64,000 bases of DNA from Massilia timonae CCUG 45783. Its GTDB lineage: Bacteria; Pseudomonadota; Gammaproteobacteria; Burkholderiales; Burkholderiaceae_D. Under the pieces are notes generated by a model, which was not told where the DNA came from, did not search any database, and saw only the letters and a program-made list of their open reading frames with translations. This document shows, piece by piece, positions 34,738 to 43,700 of this stretch; position 1 is the stretch's first letter, and each line of letters begins with the position of its first letter. Location: NCBI RefSeq assembly GCF_000315425.1, contig NZ_JH992922.1, forward strand, positions 1,984,976 through 2,048,975. Direction: 5' to 3'. A program made the position numbers and the translations under genes.

Positions 34738-35913
34738 TTATGCGGCCGGCATGCTGAAGGTGAAGGTGGTGCATTCGTGGTCGGACTGCACCGCAATGGC
34801 GCCGCCGTGGGCGCGGGCGATCTGGTCGACGATGTACAGGCCCAGTCCCAGGCCTTCGTCACCGGGGCGCGAAATAGCGCGCCAGTAAGGCTTGAAGAGC
34901 TGGGCGATGATGTCCGGACCGAGTTGCGGCCCCCTGTTATTTACCACGAGAATGAAGCCGGCGTCGTCAATGCCTGCTTCGACCGCAATTGGATGTGCTG
35001 GGTCGCCATGCACCAGCGCATTCTTGAGCAGATTGGACAGCAGCTGCGCCAGCCGCTGCGGATCGCAGCGCAAGTCGATGCCGCGCGCGATGCTGCTGGT
35101 GATCGCGCGATCGGGATATACGCCGCGCAGTTCGTCGACCACCTGATCGAGCACCAGGTCTACGTCGTTGTGCCGGGATAGATCGAGGGCCAGCCCGGAC
35201 CCCATGCGCCCGCGCGTGAAATCGACAACGTTGTCGACCAGCCCGGTCATGCGCAGTGCACTGCTTCGCATCCGTTCCACCACCTTCCTGGTGACCGGAT
35301 CGTCGTGGCGGCGCGCCAACAGTTCGGCGCCGCCCAGAATCGCACCCAGCGGTGTGCGTAGGTCGTGGCCCAGCACCGCGATGAACTGTTCGCGCAGCTC
35401 CGCCGTTTCGCGCTCGGACAGCAGGGCCGAGCGGGTCGCGTTCAATGAGCGTTCGGTCTCGAGCTGGTGCGAAATGAGTTCGGCAAACAGCGTCAGGGCC
35501 GGCACGATGGCGCCTTCGCTCAGCTTCCTCGGTTCTGGATCGAGGCCGCACAAGGTGCCGAAATAGAACCCGTCAGGACGAAAGATCGGAATCGAAAAAT
35601 AGCTCTGGAAGCCGTAGATGCGCGGGGTGCGGTGGTCACGGTAGCAGTCGCTGTCGCGGACGCAGTCGATGACGATGGTCGCCCTGGTCTCGCGCACTTC
35701 TTCGCACAGCGTGGTGGTGACGTCAAGCTGGGCGCCGGGGACGAGGCCGAATCCCAGCTGGTCGTACACAGCGCAAGTGGTCCAGCTGGTCGCGGTGACG
35801 TGGGCGATGCAGACAAAGCGCAGGCCGGTGAGGGCAGCGACGGTTTCCAGCATGCGCGGCACGGCAGCGATGGACTGGATTTCCCTCACATGGCTGGAAA
35901 GCGAATCCGGCAT
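34738..35913 (-). CDS. GAF-domain sensor histidine kinase, soluble
   Basis: 391 residues without membrane helices. Residues about 15-150 form a GAF-type domain (MLETVAALTGLRFVCIAHV, GFQSYFSIPIFRPDG, GTLCGLDPEPR) similar to those in bacteriophytochrome-like kinases. The dimerisation domain has His183 in VLGHDLRTPLGAILGG; the N box is NLLKNALVHG and the G2 box GLGLGLYIVDQIARAHGG. The catalytic G1 box is weak (VNNRGPQL in place of DxGxG), so ATP binding may be altered. No response regulator gene is adjacent: an orphan kinase. Confidence 0.85.
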   Translation of the reverse strand: MPDSLSSHVREIQSIAAVPRMLETVAALTGLRFVCIAHVTATSWTTCAVYDQLGFGLVPGAQLDVTTTLCEEVRETRATIVIDCVRDSDCYRDHRTPRIYGFQSYFSIPIFRPDGFYFGTLCGLDPEPRKLSEGAIVPALTLFAELISHQLETERSLNATRSALLSERETAELREQFIAVLGHDLRTPLGAILGGAELLARRHDDPVTRKVVERMRSSALRMTGLVDNVVDFTRGRMGSGLALDLSRHNDVDLVLDQVVDELRGVYPDRAITSSIARGIDLRCDPQRLAQLLSNLLKNALVHGDPAHPIAVEAGIDDAGFILVVNNRGPQLGPDIIAQLFKPYWRAISRPGDEGLGLGLYIVDQIARAHGGAIAVQSDHECTTFTFSMPAA

Positions 35914-35975
35914 GGTGCAAAAGACGGAATGAAAATCCCATCATAGCATGCAGGTCGCGGCCTGGAAGCGTTGCT

Positions 35976-37016
35976 TCAGGCCAGCCAGCACCCGTCCTGG
36001 TACACCCTTTCCTCGCCCAGCCAGACCGCATCGGTCACCGCGAACACGTCGATGTGGTAGCGCGCATCCTTGCGCTTGAAGCCGGGCTTCGGATACACGC
36101 CATGCTTGGCACCGAGCGACAGGTGGATGCCGCACATGCGCTCGTAGGTGCCGATGTCGTCCACCCGCAGCTCGCGCGTGAAGGCGCGGTTCAGGCCGAA
36201 GCCCAGCTCGCGCACCCAGACTTCGCCTTCGTCCGCGCGAATATTGTCCAGCACCTGCTGGAATTCCGGCGTCGCGTTCTCGGTGGCGACCACGCGGCCG
36301 GCCTCGATCACCAGGGTCACCGGCACGTCCGGGCGGTTCGAGCGGTAGCTGGTGTCGCCGAACACGTGGATCTGCACCCGGCCGTGCACCGCTTCCAGGT
36401 CGAGCGCTTCGGTGAACACCTCGCCGATCGGGAACTGGCCGCCGACGTTCTTCATGTCGCTGTAGTCGCCGATGTTCAATTTGGCCGGCTCGAACGGCGA
36501 GGCGAAGGTGAGCGTCTCGCCGCCGCCGACCACGCGGCCGTGCGGCGCGCGGTCGATGCGTTCCTTGAGCGCGCGGCCGGTGCCGCGGAAGTACGCCGGA
36601 TCATAGGCCAGGGCGTCGATGTAGTGCTCGCCCTGGATGCCCGGCATGCGCGACAGGTGCACGTGCTCGATCACCTTCAGGTCGAGCTTGAACAGCTCGA
36701 CCCGCATGCGAAAGCCGTCGAGACGGAAGTTCGACGATTGCAGCAGCACCACCAGCTCACCCGTCGCCATCGTGCGAAACGCCGCCAGCACCGCTTCCGG
36801 CGTCACGCCGTCGAAGTCGATGAAGGTCGCCTGCGGCAGGTTGCGCCGGTAGCCTTCGAGCAGGGCGCGAGAAAGTCCGGTGCGGGTGTCGTACACCACC
36901 AGCGCGCGCTCCCCCGGACCGTGTTCGAGCGCGATCGTCAGCACGTCATGCAGATGTTTAGTGGCGGCATCGATGGCGTGCGAAGGGAGGTCGGCGTGGG
37001 GATCTGCGGCGGTCAT
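35976..37016 (-). CDS. M29-like aminopeptidase (aminopeptidase T type)
   Basis: 346 residues, cytoplasmic. The C-terminal half carries the likely metal ligands of the M29 leucyl-aminopeptidase family: GGQFPIGEVFTEA, ELGFGLN, CGIHLSLGAKHG and RYHIDVF. The N-terminal half (LVVYDTRTGLSRALLEGYRR, LQSSNFRLDGFRMR) is the substrate-side domain. ATG 37016 gives a natural N-terminus; an earlier in-frame ATG at 37061 adds an unlikely Cys-rich leader. Divergent from the tubulin-like operon with 237 bp between them. Confidence 0.72.
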   Translation of the reverse strand: MTAADPHADLPSHAIDAATKHLHDVLTIALEHGPGERALVVYDTRTGLSRALLEGYRRNLPQATFIDFDGVTPEAVLAAFRTMATGELVVLLQSSNFRLDGFRMRVELFKLDLKVIEHVHLSRMPGIQGEHYIDALAYDPAYFRGTGRALKERIDRAPHGRVVGGGETLTFASPFEPAKLNIGDYSDMKNVGGQFPIGEVFTEALDLEAVHGRVQIHVFGDTSYRSNRPDVPVTLVIEAGRVVATENATPEFQQVLDNIRADEGEVWVRELGFGLNRAFTRELRVDDIGTYERMCGIHLSLGAKHGVYPKPGFKRKDARYHIDVFAVTDAVWLGEERVYQDGCWLA

Positions 37017-37253
37017 GGCGGAATCGGGAGGGCAACAAAAGGTGGAATGGCAGGCGGCCATTATACGTAGGTATGCCGAAAGTTCCCCGCCTGGGCACGC
37101 GATGAGTTCGATTATTGATGCGTCCGGGATCGCGCGACGCTACCTCGTGAACGGCGCGCCGCGCGACAGTTCGCGGAGCTATCATTTGAGCAATAGCAAA
37201 GACTGAGAGCCCAATCCGTTTCAACAAATTATTTGGCAGAGCGAAAGGTAGCA

Positions 37254-38768
37254 ATGGCGTACAGATGGGAAACGCCTGCCAGCATCTGGCAGGAAGACGA
37301 GGCAAGCGGCGAGTTCGCCCTGCTCGCCAGCGCGGGCCTGGGCCCGGTCGACTGGCAGGGCCGCGCGCGCCGGCGCCTGCCCGACGTCGCCCACGTGCTC
37401 GGCGCCTCGCTGCCCCTCGATTGTCGCTGTTCTCCGATCTATCCCGAAGGATTCGCCTATTGTCCGCGCTGCGGGCGTCCGCTGTTGCGCCTGGGTGGCG
37501 CGCCGGCGCGTGTGCGCGGATGGTGGGGCCCGGGCGGCGACGACGTGCTGCCGCGCCACGTGCCGCACGGCTTGCCGGTCACGTCACTGCCGCTTGGCGA
37601 CAGCCTCGAAGAACGGCCGGCCGCACCGACGCCCGGTCGCTTTGACCTGACCATGCCGGCGCCGCCCAACGCCTGTTCGGTGTTCGCCGCCGCAGGCTTC
37701 GGCTTTCCCGGCGAGCGCCTGCTGGCGCTGGCCCACACCCGTGGGGTGCTGCAGTACTGGGATCCGCTGGGCGGAAGCTGGCATGTGCTCACGCCCGAAG
37801 CGGGCGCCGCCAGCCTGGTGTTCACCGCCTCCAGCCACGCCTGGATCCCGGCGCTGGACCCGCGCCGCGGCGAGGCCGGCGTGGTCCCCGGCCTGGACGG
37901 CCTGCAGCGGCTCTGGATCGACCCGGTCAGCGAAACCTACCGCACCGAGAGCATGCTGGCCGCGCCCATCGTGGCCGCGCCCGGCCTCATGCGACGCCAC
38001 CTGGCCTGCCTCGCGGGCGGCATCGATGGCGTGCGCCTGTGGAGTATGCGCCTCGACATCGATGAAGCGCAGGAGTATGCATGTCCCGATGCGCCGGCGG
38101 GCGGCTGGAGCCGTCCGCTCGGCTACGACGGCCGCCTGTTCTGGCTCCACGCCCAGGGCCAGCTCACCTGGCGCCCGGGCGAGGCGCCGCAATTTTCTCC
38201 ATGGCCGCTGCACTGGCAACCGCGCCTGGACTTTGGCGGGCCGACCCAGAGCCGCGACGGCCGCCTGTGGCAGATCGGGCACGATGGGCAGGGTTATTCC
38301 TACCTCGAACTCGGCGCCGGCCCCGATCACCTGCCGGCGCGCATGGCGATCGACGGCGCGCGCCTGGGCTTCGCCAACTTCCTGTTCCGGCGCGGGCATC
38401 CGGTGCTGGACGAGCCGTGGTCGAACGAGCACGTCGAAGACCCGCACCACGACGACACGCTGGTGCTGCCGCTGCTGCGCAGCTTCAACAACAACCGCAG
38501 CCAGCCGAGCGGCCTGGTGCTGCGCTTTCACAAGGCGAACTTCCGCGCCGAAGAAGCGTTGGGGACCGGAGCAGACGTGAGCACGCCTGCGCGCGTCATT
38601 CCACGCACCACGGTGGAGTGGATCGGGCGCCGCAACGTGATCCTGGACGAGATCGCGCGCCTGGCCCGTCCGCTCGAGTGCGTGCCGGTGGTGGCGGGCG
38701 GCTGCCTGTGGCTGCACCATCCCGACTGGAACCAGATGCGCGGCTGGCGCCTGGACGAGCCGTTGTGA
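37254..38768 (+). CDS. Zinc-ribbon protein of the tubulin-like operon
   Basis: 504 residues with no signal or membrane helix. Residues 57-73 form a likely zinc ribbon (C57-R-C59 and C70-PR-C73). The rest, from about residue 120, is rich in short beta-like segments with repeated Trp (VLQYWDPLGGSW, LQRLWIDP, VRLWSMRLD, RLFWLHAQG, RLWQIGHDG), suggesting a beta-propeller, though this is not certain. I know no named family for the whole. The ATG at 37254 is preferred to a TTG at 37233. Its stop overlaps the GTG of the next gene. As first gene of the operon it may be an adaptor for the cytoskeletal protein. Confidence 0.7.
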   Translation: MAYRWETPASIWQEDEASGEFALLASAGLGPVDWQGRARRRLPDVAHVLGASLPLDCRCSPIYPEGFAYCPRCGRPLLRLGGAPARVRGWWGPGGDDVLPRHVPHGLPVTSLPLGDSLEERPAAPTPGRFDLTMPAPPNACSVFAAAGFGFPGERLLALAHTRGVLQYWDPLGGSWHVLTPEAGAASLVFTASSHAWIPALDPRRGEAGVVPGLDGLQRLWIDPVSETYRTESMLAAPIVAAPGLMRRHLACLAGGIDGVRLWSMRLDIDEAQEYACPDAPAGGWSRPLGYDGRLFWLHAQGQLTWRPGEAPQFSPWPLHWQPRLDFGGPTQSRDGRLWQIGHDGQGYSYLELGAGPDHLPARMAIDGARLGFANFLFRRGHPVLDEPWSNEHVEDPHHDDTLVLPLLRSFNNNRSQPSGLVLRFHKANFRAEEALGTGADVSTPARVIPRTTVEWIGRRNVILDEIARLARPLECVPVVAGGCLWLHHPDWNQMRGWRLDEPL

Positions 38769-40282
38769 TCACGACGATGATGAAGATGATCGCACGTCCA
38801 CTGGCGGCGGCCCTGCTGGCCGGCGCGCCGCTGTGCGCCGCAGCTGCGTCGCCTTCCGTGCCGCACGTCTTCCTGGTGCAAAACTCCGGCTGGATGGAGC
38901 CGTTCTACAGCGATCCCAGGTCGCCCTTCAAGCCGCTGGTGGCGGCGCTGGCGGGCAGCGTGGTCCAGCCGGGAGATGCGCTGGTGCTGGCGAGCTTCAA
39001 TCAGGCCCGCGAGGGGGCGCCGTCGCCGCGCGCGCTGCTGTCGTTCAAGGCAGGCGAGGAACCGGTCCGCGCGCGCGTGGCGCAGGCCATCGCCAGCCTG
39101 GACACGGCGCGCAAGCCCGGCGGCGCTGCGCTGGCCGACACCGACCTGGGCGAAGCGGTGCGCGCCGCGACCGGGCAGGTGCTCCAGGGCCGGCCCGGCA
39201 TCGTCTGGCTGGTGACGAACAACCGCAACAGCCCCGACAACGACCAGGCCACGGCCGCGCGCAACCGCGAATTCTATGCGCTGATCCACGGCGGCGACGC
39301 GATCACGAAGGCATTGGCCTTCCCGCTGCGCATGCCGGTCCAGGGCAAGCACTACAGCGCAAACGGACTGATGGTGTACGCCTTCGCGGTCGGGCCGCAA
39401 GGCGCGGCGGCGCTCGATGCGCTGCTGGCCTCCGGACGCATCGCCCGGGTGATCACCGAGCCGCCGGCGCGCCTCAAGCCGCTCGACCGCGACACGGTGC
39501 GGCTCGCGCCGCGCCGCGTGGTCAATGCGCCCGGCGTCACGTTCGCCGCGGATGCGGGCGGCGTGCTGCGCGCCGACGTCGCTTCCGATGCGCGCACGCC
39601 GCAGGCGCGCATCGAGTGGAACCTGGAAAACACGATGTATCCGTACACGATCGGATCCGCCACCCTGAGCGCGCGCTCCCTGCTTGCCGGCGAGAGCCAT
39701 CCGATCGTGCTCGATACCCAGCGCGTGCGCGCGCTGGCGCCCGGACAGCCGGCGCCGCTGGGTTCGAGAATGCCGCTGCCGGTGGCGCAGATGCCCGACA
39801 AATGGTCGCTGGCCGCGCTCAAGTCCGCGGGCTCGGCCTACGTGCTGCCGGGCCGGATCGAATTGCACCTGGCCGACCAGAAGCTGGCGCTGTCGCAGGC
39901 CTTCCGCCAGCGCATGGCGGCGCTGTTCCCGGGCGACCCGCTGCCGGATATCTTCATCCCGCCGGCGCGGGTGCAGGCGTCGACGGCGGTGCTGCCGGTG
40001 GAGGTGCGCGTCCACTATGGCATGGGACCGCTGCTGGCGCTCGTGGGTGGCCTGTTGGCGCTGCTGGCGCTGCTCGCCGCCGGCGCCTGGGCCTGGACCA
40101 GGCCGCGCACGGCCCAGGTGCTGGTGGATGAAGAAGCGCGCACCTTGCGCGGCCGCCCCGGCACCACCCAGCCTGTTCATGACCGCCATGGCGAGCAGGT
40201 CGCGCAACTGAAGACAACGCTGTTCGGCCATCGGCTGCTCGATGTGCGCGAAGGCGCGCACGTGCGGCTCGGCCGCCCATAA
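38765..40282 (+). CDS. Membrane-anchored von Willebrand A-like protein with degenerate metal site
   Basis: 505 residues. An N-terminal signal peptide (about 8-28, AALLAGAPLCAAAA) leads to a vWA-like domain (about 32-230): HVFLVQNSGWMEPF aligns with the MIDAS strand, but the DxSxS motif reads Q-N-S-G-W; TDLGEAV keeps the Thr, and the third acidic position is Asn (LVTNNRNSP). It is followed by a beta-rich middle part, one membrane helix near 419-446 and a cytosolic tail of about 55 residues. The start is GTG at 38765 (GTGA overlap with the preceding stop) or ATG 38777. Topology: periplasmic vWA, cytosolic tail, able to link the envelope to the tubulin-like protein. Confidence 0.72.
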   Translation: MITTMMKMIARPLAAALLAGAPLCAAAASPSVPHVFLVQNSGWMEPFYSDPRSPFKPLVAALAGSVVQPGDALVLASFNQAREGAPSPRALLSFKAGEEPVRARVAQAIASLDTARKPGGAALADTDLGEAVRAATGQVLQGRPGIVWLVTNNRNSPDNDQATAARNREFYALIHGGDAITKALAFPLRMPVQGKHYSANGLMVYAFAVGPQGAAALDALLASGRIARVITEPPARLKPLDRDTVRLAPRRVVNAPGVTFAADAGGVLRADVASDARTPQARIEWNLENTMYPYTIGSATLSARSLLAGESHPIVLDTQRVRALAPGQPAPLGSRMPLPVAQMPDKWSLAALKSAGSAYVLPGRIELHLADQKLALSQAFRQRMAALFPGDPLPDIFIPPARVQASTAVLPVEVRVHYGMGPLLALVGGLLALLALLAAGAWAWTRPRTAQVLVDEEARTLRGRPGTTQPVHDRHGEQVAQLKTTLFGHRLLDVREGAHVRLGRP

Positions 40283-40300
40283 CAAGGAAGGAAAAAGACC

Positions 40301-40771
40301 ATGCAGGCAGCCCAGCCACCGACAGATGCTCCATCGCCCGCCGATCCCGGCTTCAAGCTGCCGGAGGAATCGGCTTCGCCGCAGGACGCAGTTCAGCAGA
40401 CCATGCCTCAGACCCTGCCAGATACCGCCACCCGTCCGGTCGAGGTGATGCCGGTCGACCCGCACACTCTGCCGGTCGCCGATACTTCCGACCGCGACCT
40501 GGCGATCGGCGGCATCGTGTTCCTGATCCTGCTCAGCGTCTACTTCTTCGTGCGCGGCGCCTATGTCCACCATCTGGTGCGCAAACGGGTGGCGCCTTCC
40601 TCGGCCGGCAACGCCGGCTGGCTGCTGTTCGTCGGCCTCGGCTTCCTGTCGGCGGCGGCGGTGCTGGCCATCATCAACGCCAGCCGCTTCCTGACCTTCG
40701 CCGTCACCGGCCCGCTGGTGGCGGTGGGCCTGGTGGCGCTGGTCGCGTCGCTGTTCATCGGCCGTCGCTAA
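40301..40771 (+). CDS. Small three-helix membrane protein of the tubulin-like operon
   Basis: 156 residues. A Pro/Ala-rich N-terminal tail of about 60 residues, then predicted membrane helices at about 66-85, 105-125 and 130-152, with the basic loop VRKRVAPSS between the first two. No known family recognised. AAGGAAGG lies just before the ATG. It sits 18 bp after the vWA gene and 17 bp before the tubulin-like gene, so it is a co-expressed membrane partner, perhaps a docking platform. Confidence 0.65.
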   Translation: MQAAQPPTDAPSPADPGFKLPEESASPQDAVQQTMPQTLPDTATRPVEVMPVDPHTLPVADTSDRDLAIGGIVFLILLSVYFFVRGAYVHHLVRKRVAPSSAGNAGWLLFVGLGFLSAAAVLAIINASRFLTFAVTGPLVAVGLVALVASLFIGRR

Positions 40772-40788
40772 CAGGGAGTTTCCACGCC

Positions 40789-43700
40789 ATGGCAGAATTC
40801 CCGAACCCGTCGAGCATCAACAGCCGCCCGGCCGAACTGAAGGTCGACCTGCGGCCGACCCTGTTCATCGGCGCCGGCGGCACCGGCATGGAAGTCATGA
40901 TGCGTATCCGGCGCCGCATCCTGGCGGCGGTCTGGAACCGGCGCCATCCGACCCGGGTCGAATCGATCGCCGACTTCCCGGTGGCGCGCTTCCTGCACTT
41001 CGACCTGGACAGCAATGCCGTGATCGACGAGGGCAAGTCGCAGCGCACCGATCCCTGGTACGAACTGGTGCGCCTCTCCGACGAGGAACGCCTGGTCGAG
41101 CCGCTCGACCTGCCGCAATACCACGAGTCCGACGACAGCCTGGCGCGCTTTCCGCTGATCGAGAGCTGGATGCCGCTGCGGCCCAAGAAGCTGCGCTCGC
41201 TCGGCATCGATCCGTCGAAGGGCGCGGGCCAGATCCGCGCGCTGGCGCGGCTCTACCTGTTCGACAAGTATCCGAAGCTGCGCGGCCGCATCAAGGGCGC
41301 GCTGAACTACCTGAGCAGCAATGCCGGCATCGAGCGCAAGGAGAATTACCAGCGCCTCGGGCTGCAGGTCGACACCTCGAAATTCAGGATCGTGGTCGTC
41401 GCCTCCGCCGCCGGCGGCACTGGCGCCGGCAGCGTGCTCGACCTGGGCTGGCTGTCGAAGGCGATCGCGCGCCAGGAAGTGTCCGACAGCCAGGTCGACC
41501 TGGTGCTGCTGATGCCGTCCGGTTTCGCCAAGGCCAACAAGGAGCGCACCGAAGCGAATGCCTACGCCACCCTGATGGAACTCGAGACGGCGATGCGCGA
41601 CATGAACGCCAATATCACGTGGCTGGACCCGGATAGCATCGCCGGCCGCGGCGCGCCCTACGACGACGTGTATTTCGTCGACACCGCCAACCTGGCCAAT
41701 AAGGCCACGCTCGACGTCAAGGACGTCTACCAGATGGTGGCCGACACGCTGTTCGAAGACTTCGCCTCGGCGGACTTCGCCAACCGCAAGCGCTCGGTGG
41801 CGGTCAACCAGCAGCAGCACAAGCTGGGTCCGTACAACCCGCGCGTGCCCGAGGCGCGCTTCGGCGACATGCGGCTGTCGTACTCGAAGGCGTATTCCAG
41901 CTTCGGCCAGTCGGTGCTCGACACCCAGCAAAGCCTGCACGAAGACATCCGCGCCTATGAACTGGCGGCGCTGATGGTGAAGGCCTTCTTCGGCCTGGCC
42001 GGCAGCGATGGCGTAAGTGGGAACAATGCGGGGAACAATGCGGGGAACAATGCGGCGCGGCGCGCCGGCGACGCCGAGCGCGACGCCTTCATGCGCGAGC
42101 AGATGGAAATGGCCGAGCGGCCGTTCGACGAGTTCCCCGACCTGCGCAAGGGTTCGGTGGACGTCACGCCGTTCACCGAGTACGCGCTGACGACCGCGCT
42201 GCTGCAGGACCGCGACGGCCGCTCGCTGCTCGAGCGCGTGGAAAGCCGGGTCCAGCTCGAGATGGACCGCATCATGGCGTCCTACGACGTCAAGCTGTGG
42301 CGCGAAAAAGTGTCAGAACTGCTGCCGCAGCTCGAACGCGACGCGATCCGCGAGGCCGGCGCCACCGCCGAGACCAGCGAAGACCGCATCAAGCGCCATA
42401 CCGGCGAACTGACGAACCGCGTGAAGGGCAGGGTGCGCGAGCGCCTGTACGCCCTGCTCGACGACCGCCGCCAGGGCGGGCTGGAATTCGTGCTGTCGTT
42501 GCTGGAGCAGGTCAAGGCGCGCCTGGCGCAGCGCGACCTGGCGCATGCCGAGCGCAATGGCCGCCGCTACCGCGACATCCGCGACGCGCTGCGCACGCGC
42601 CAGGTCGAGGAATCGCTGAACAACCTGGGCCAGGCCGCCGTTCGCCTGTTCGGCAAGGAGCCGCAGGCGCGCGAAGTGATGGGCCACCTCAAGCGCGACC
42701 TGGCCGATTACCTGCGCTTCCACCTGCTCGCGGTGGCGGCCGGCCAGGCGATCGAAGTGATGCGCTCGCTATCCGGCTGGCTGGGCGATCCGCAATCCAC
42801 CGATGAACACGGCCATGCGCAGTGGAGCGGCATCGCCGGCGAATTCCAGGAAGGCCGGCGCGCCGTGCAGGCGATGCTCGGGGCGGTGGACCAGCGCATC
42901 ATGCAACTGCGCGCCGACGCGCGCCAGGAACATGCGACCACGATCAAGCTCGGCGTCGAGACGACGCCGGCGCCGGTGAGACTTACCGGCGACACCAGCA
43001 TCTGGAGCGAGGAAGTGCTGCTCGAATTCGGCGGTTCGGCGCGCCTGTTTCCGCAGCTGGGCGACGAACGCCTGCGCGCCGAGCTGCTGCTCAAGCTGTT
43101 CCGCCGTGCGCAGTTGCAGCTGTCCAGCCAGGGGCTGGATCAGCAGGAGAGCGCCGATCCGCTGCTCGAACGTTTATCGACCCTGTCGCCGCAGGAGCGC
43201 CAGCGCATTTTCGCCGAGTGGATCCGCAGCGCGATGCCGTGGGTGAATGCGCGCTTCTCGGCCGAGTTCACGCCGAACGCCGACCAGTTCAAGTGCTTCA
43301 TCGGCGTGGGCGATCCCGTGTCGTGGCGGCGCATGGAGGCCGAGATCCGCGCCGCCGTGCCGACCGGTTACTTCCATGGCGAGCTGGTGTCGATCGTCAA
43401 CACCGGAGTGAGCGGCAGGGCGGTGTGCTATATCGAGCTGTCCGGCTATCCGATGACGGTGCTGCGCGGCCTGCCGACCTGGCGCGCCTCGTACCAGATC
43501 GAGAACCCGAAGATCCCGACCCACCTGCATTTCGACGCCACGCGTTTTCGCCATCCGATCTCGCCGTCGATGGACGAGCTGGGACGGCTGGCCGACGATT
43601 ACGAGTGGTATTTGCAGGCGATCGCGCTCGGCGTCATCCGGCGCAAAGCGGAGCTGGGCGACCGCGAGGCCGCTTTCCAGCCGCGTGGCCAGTACCTGTT

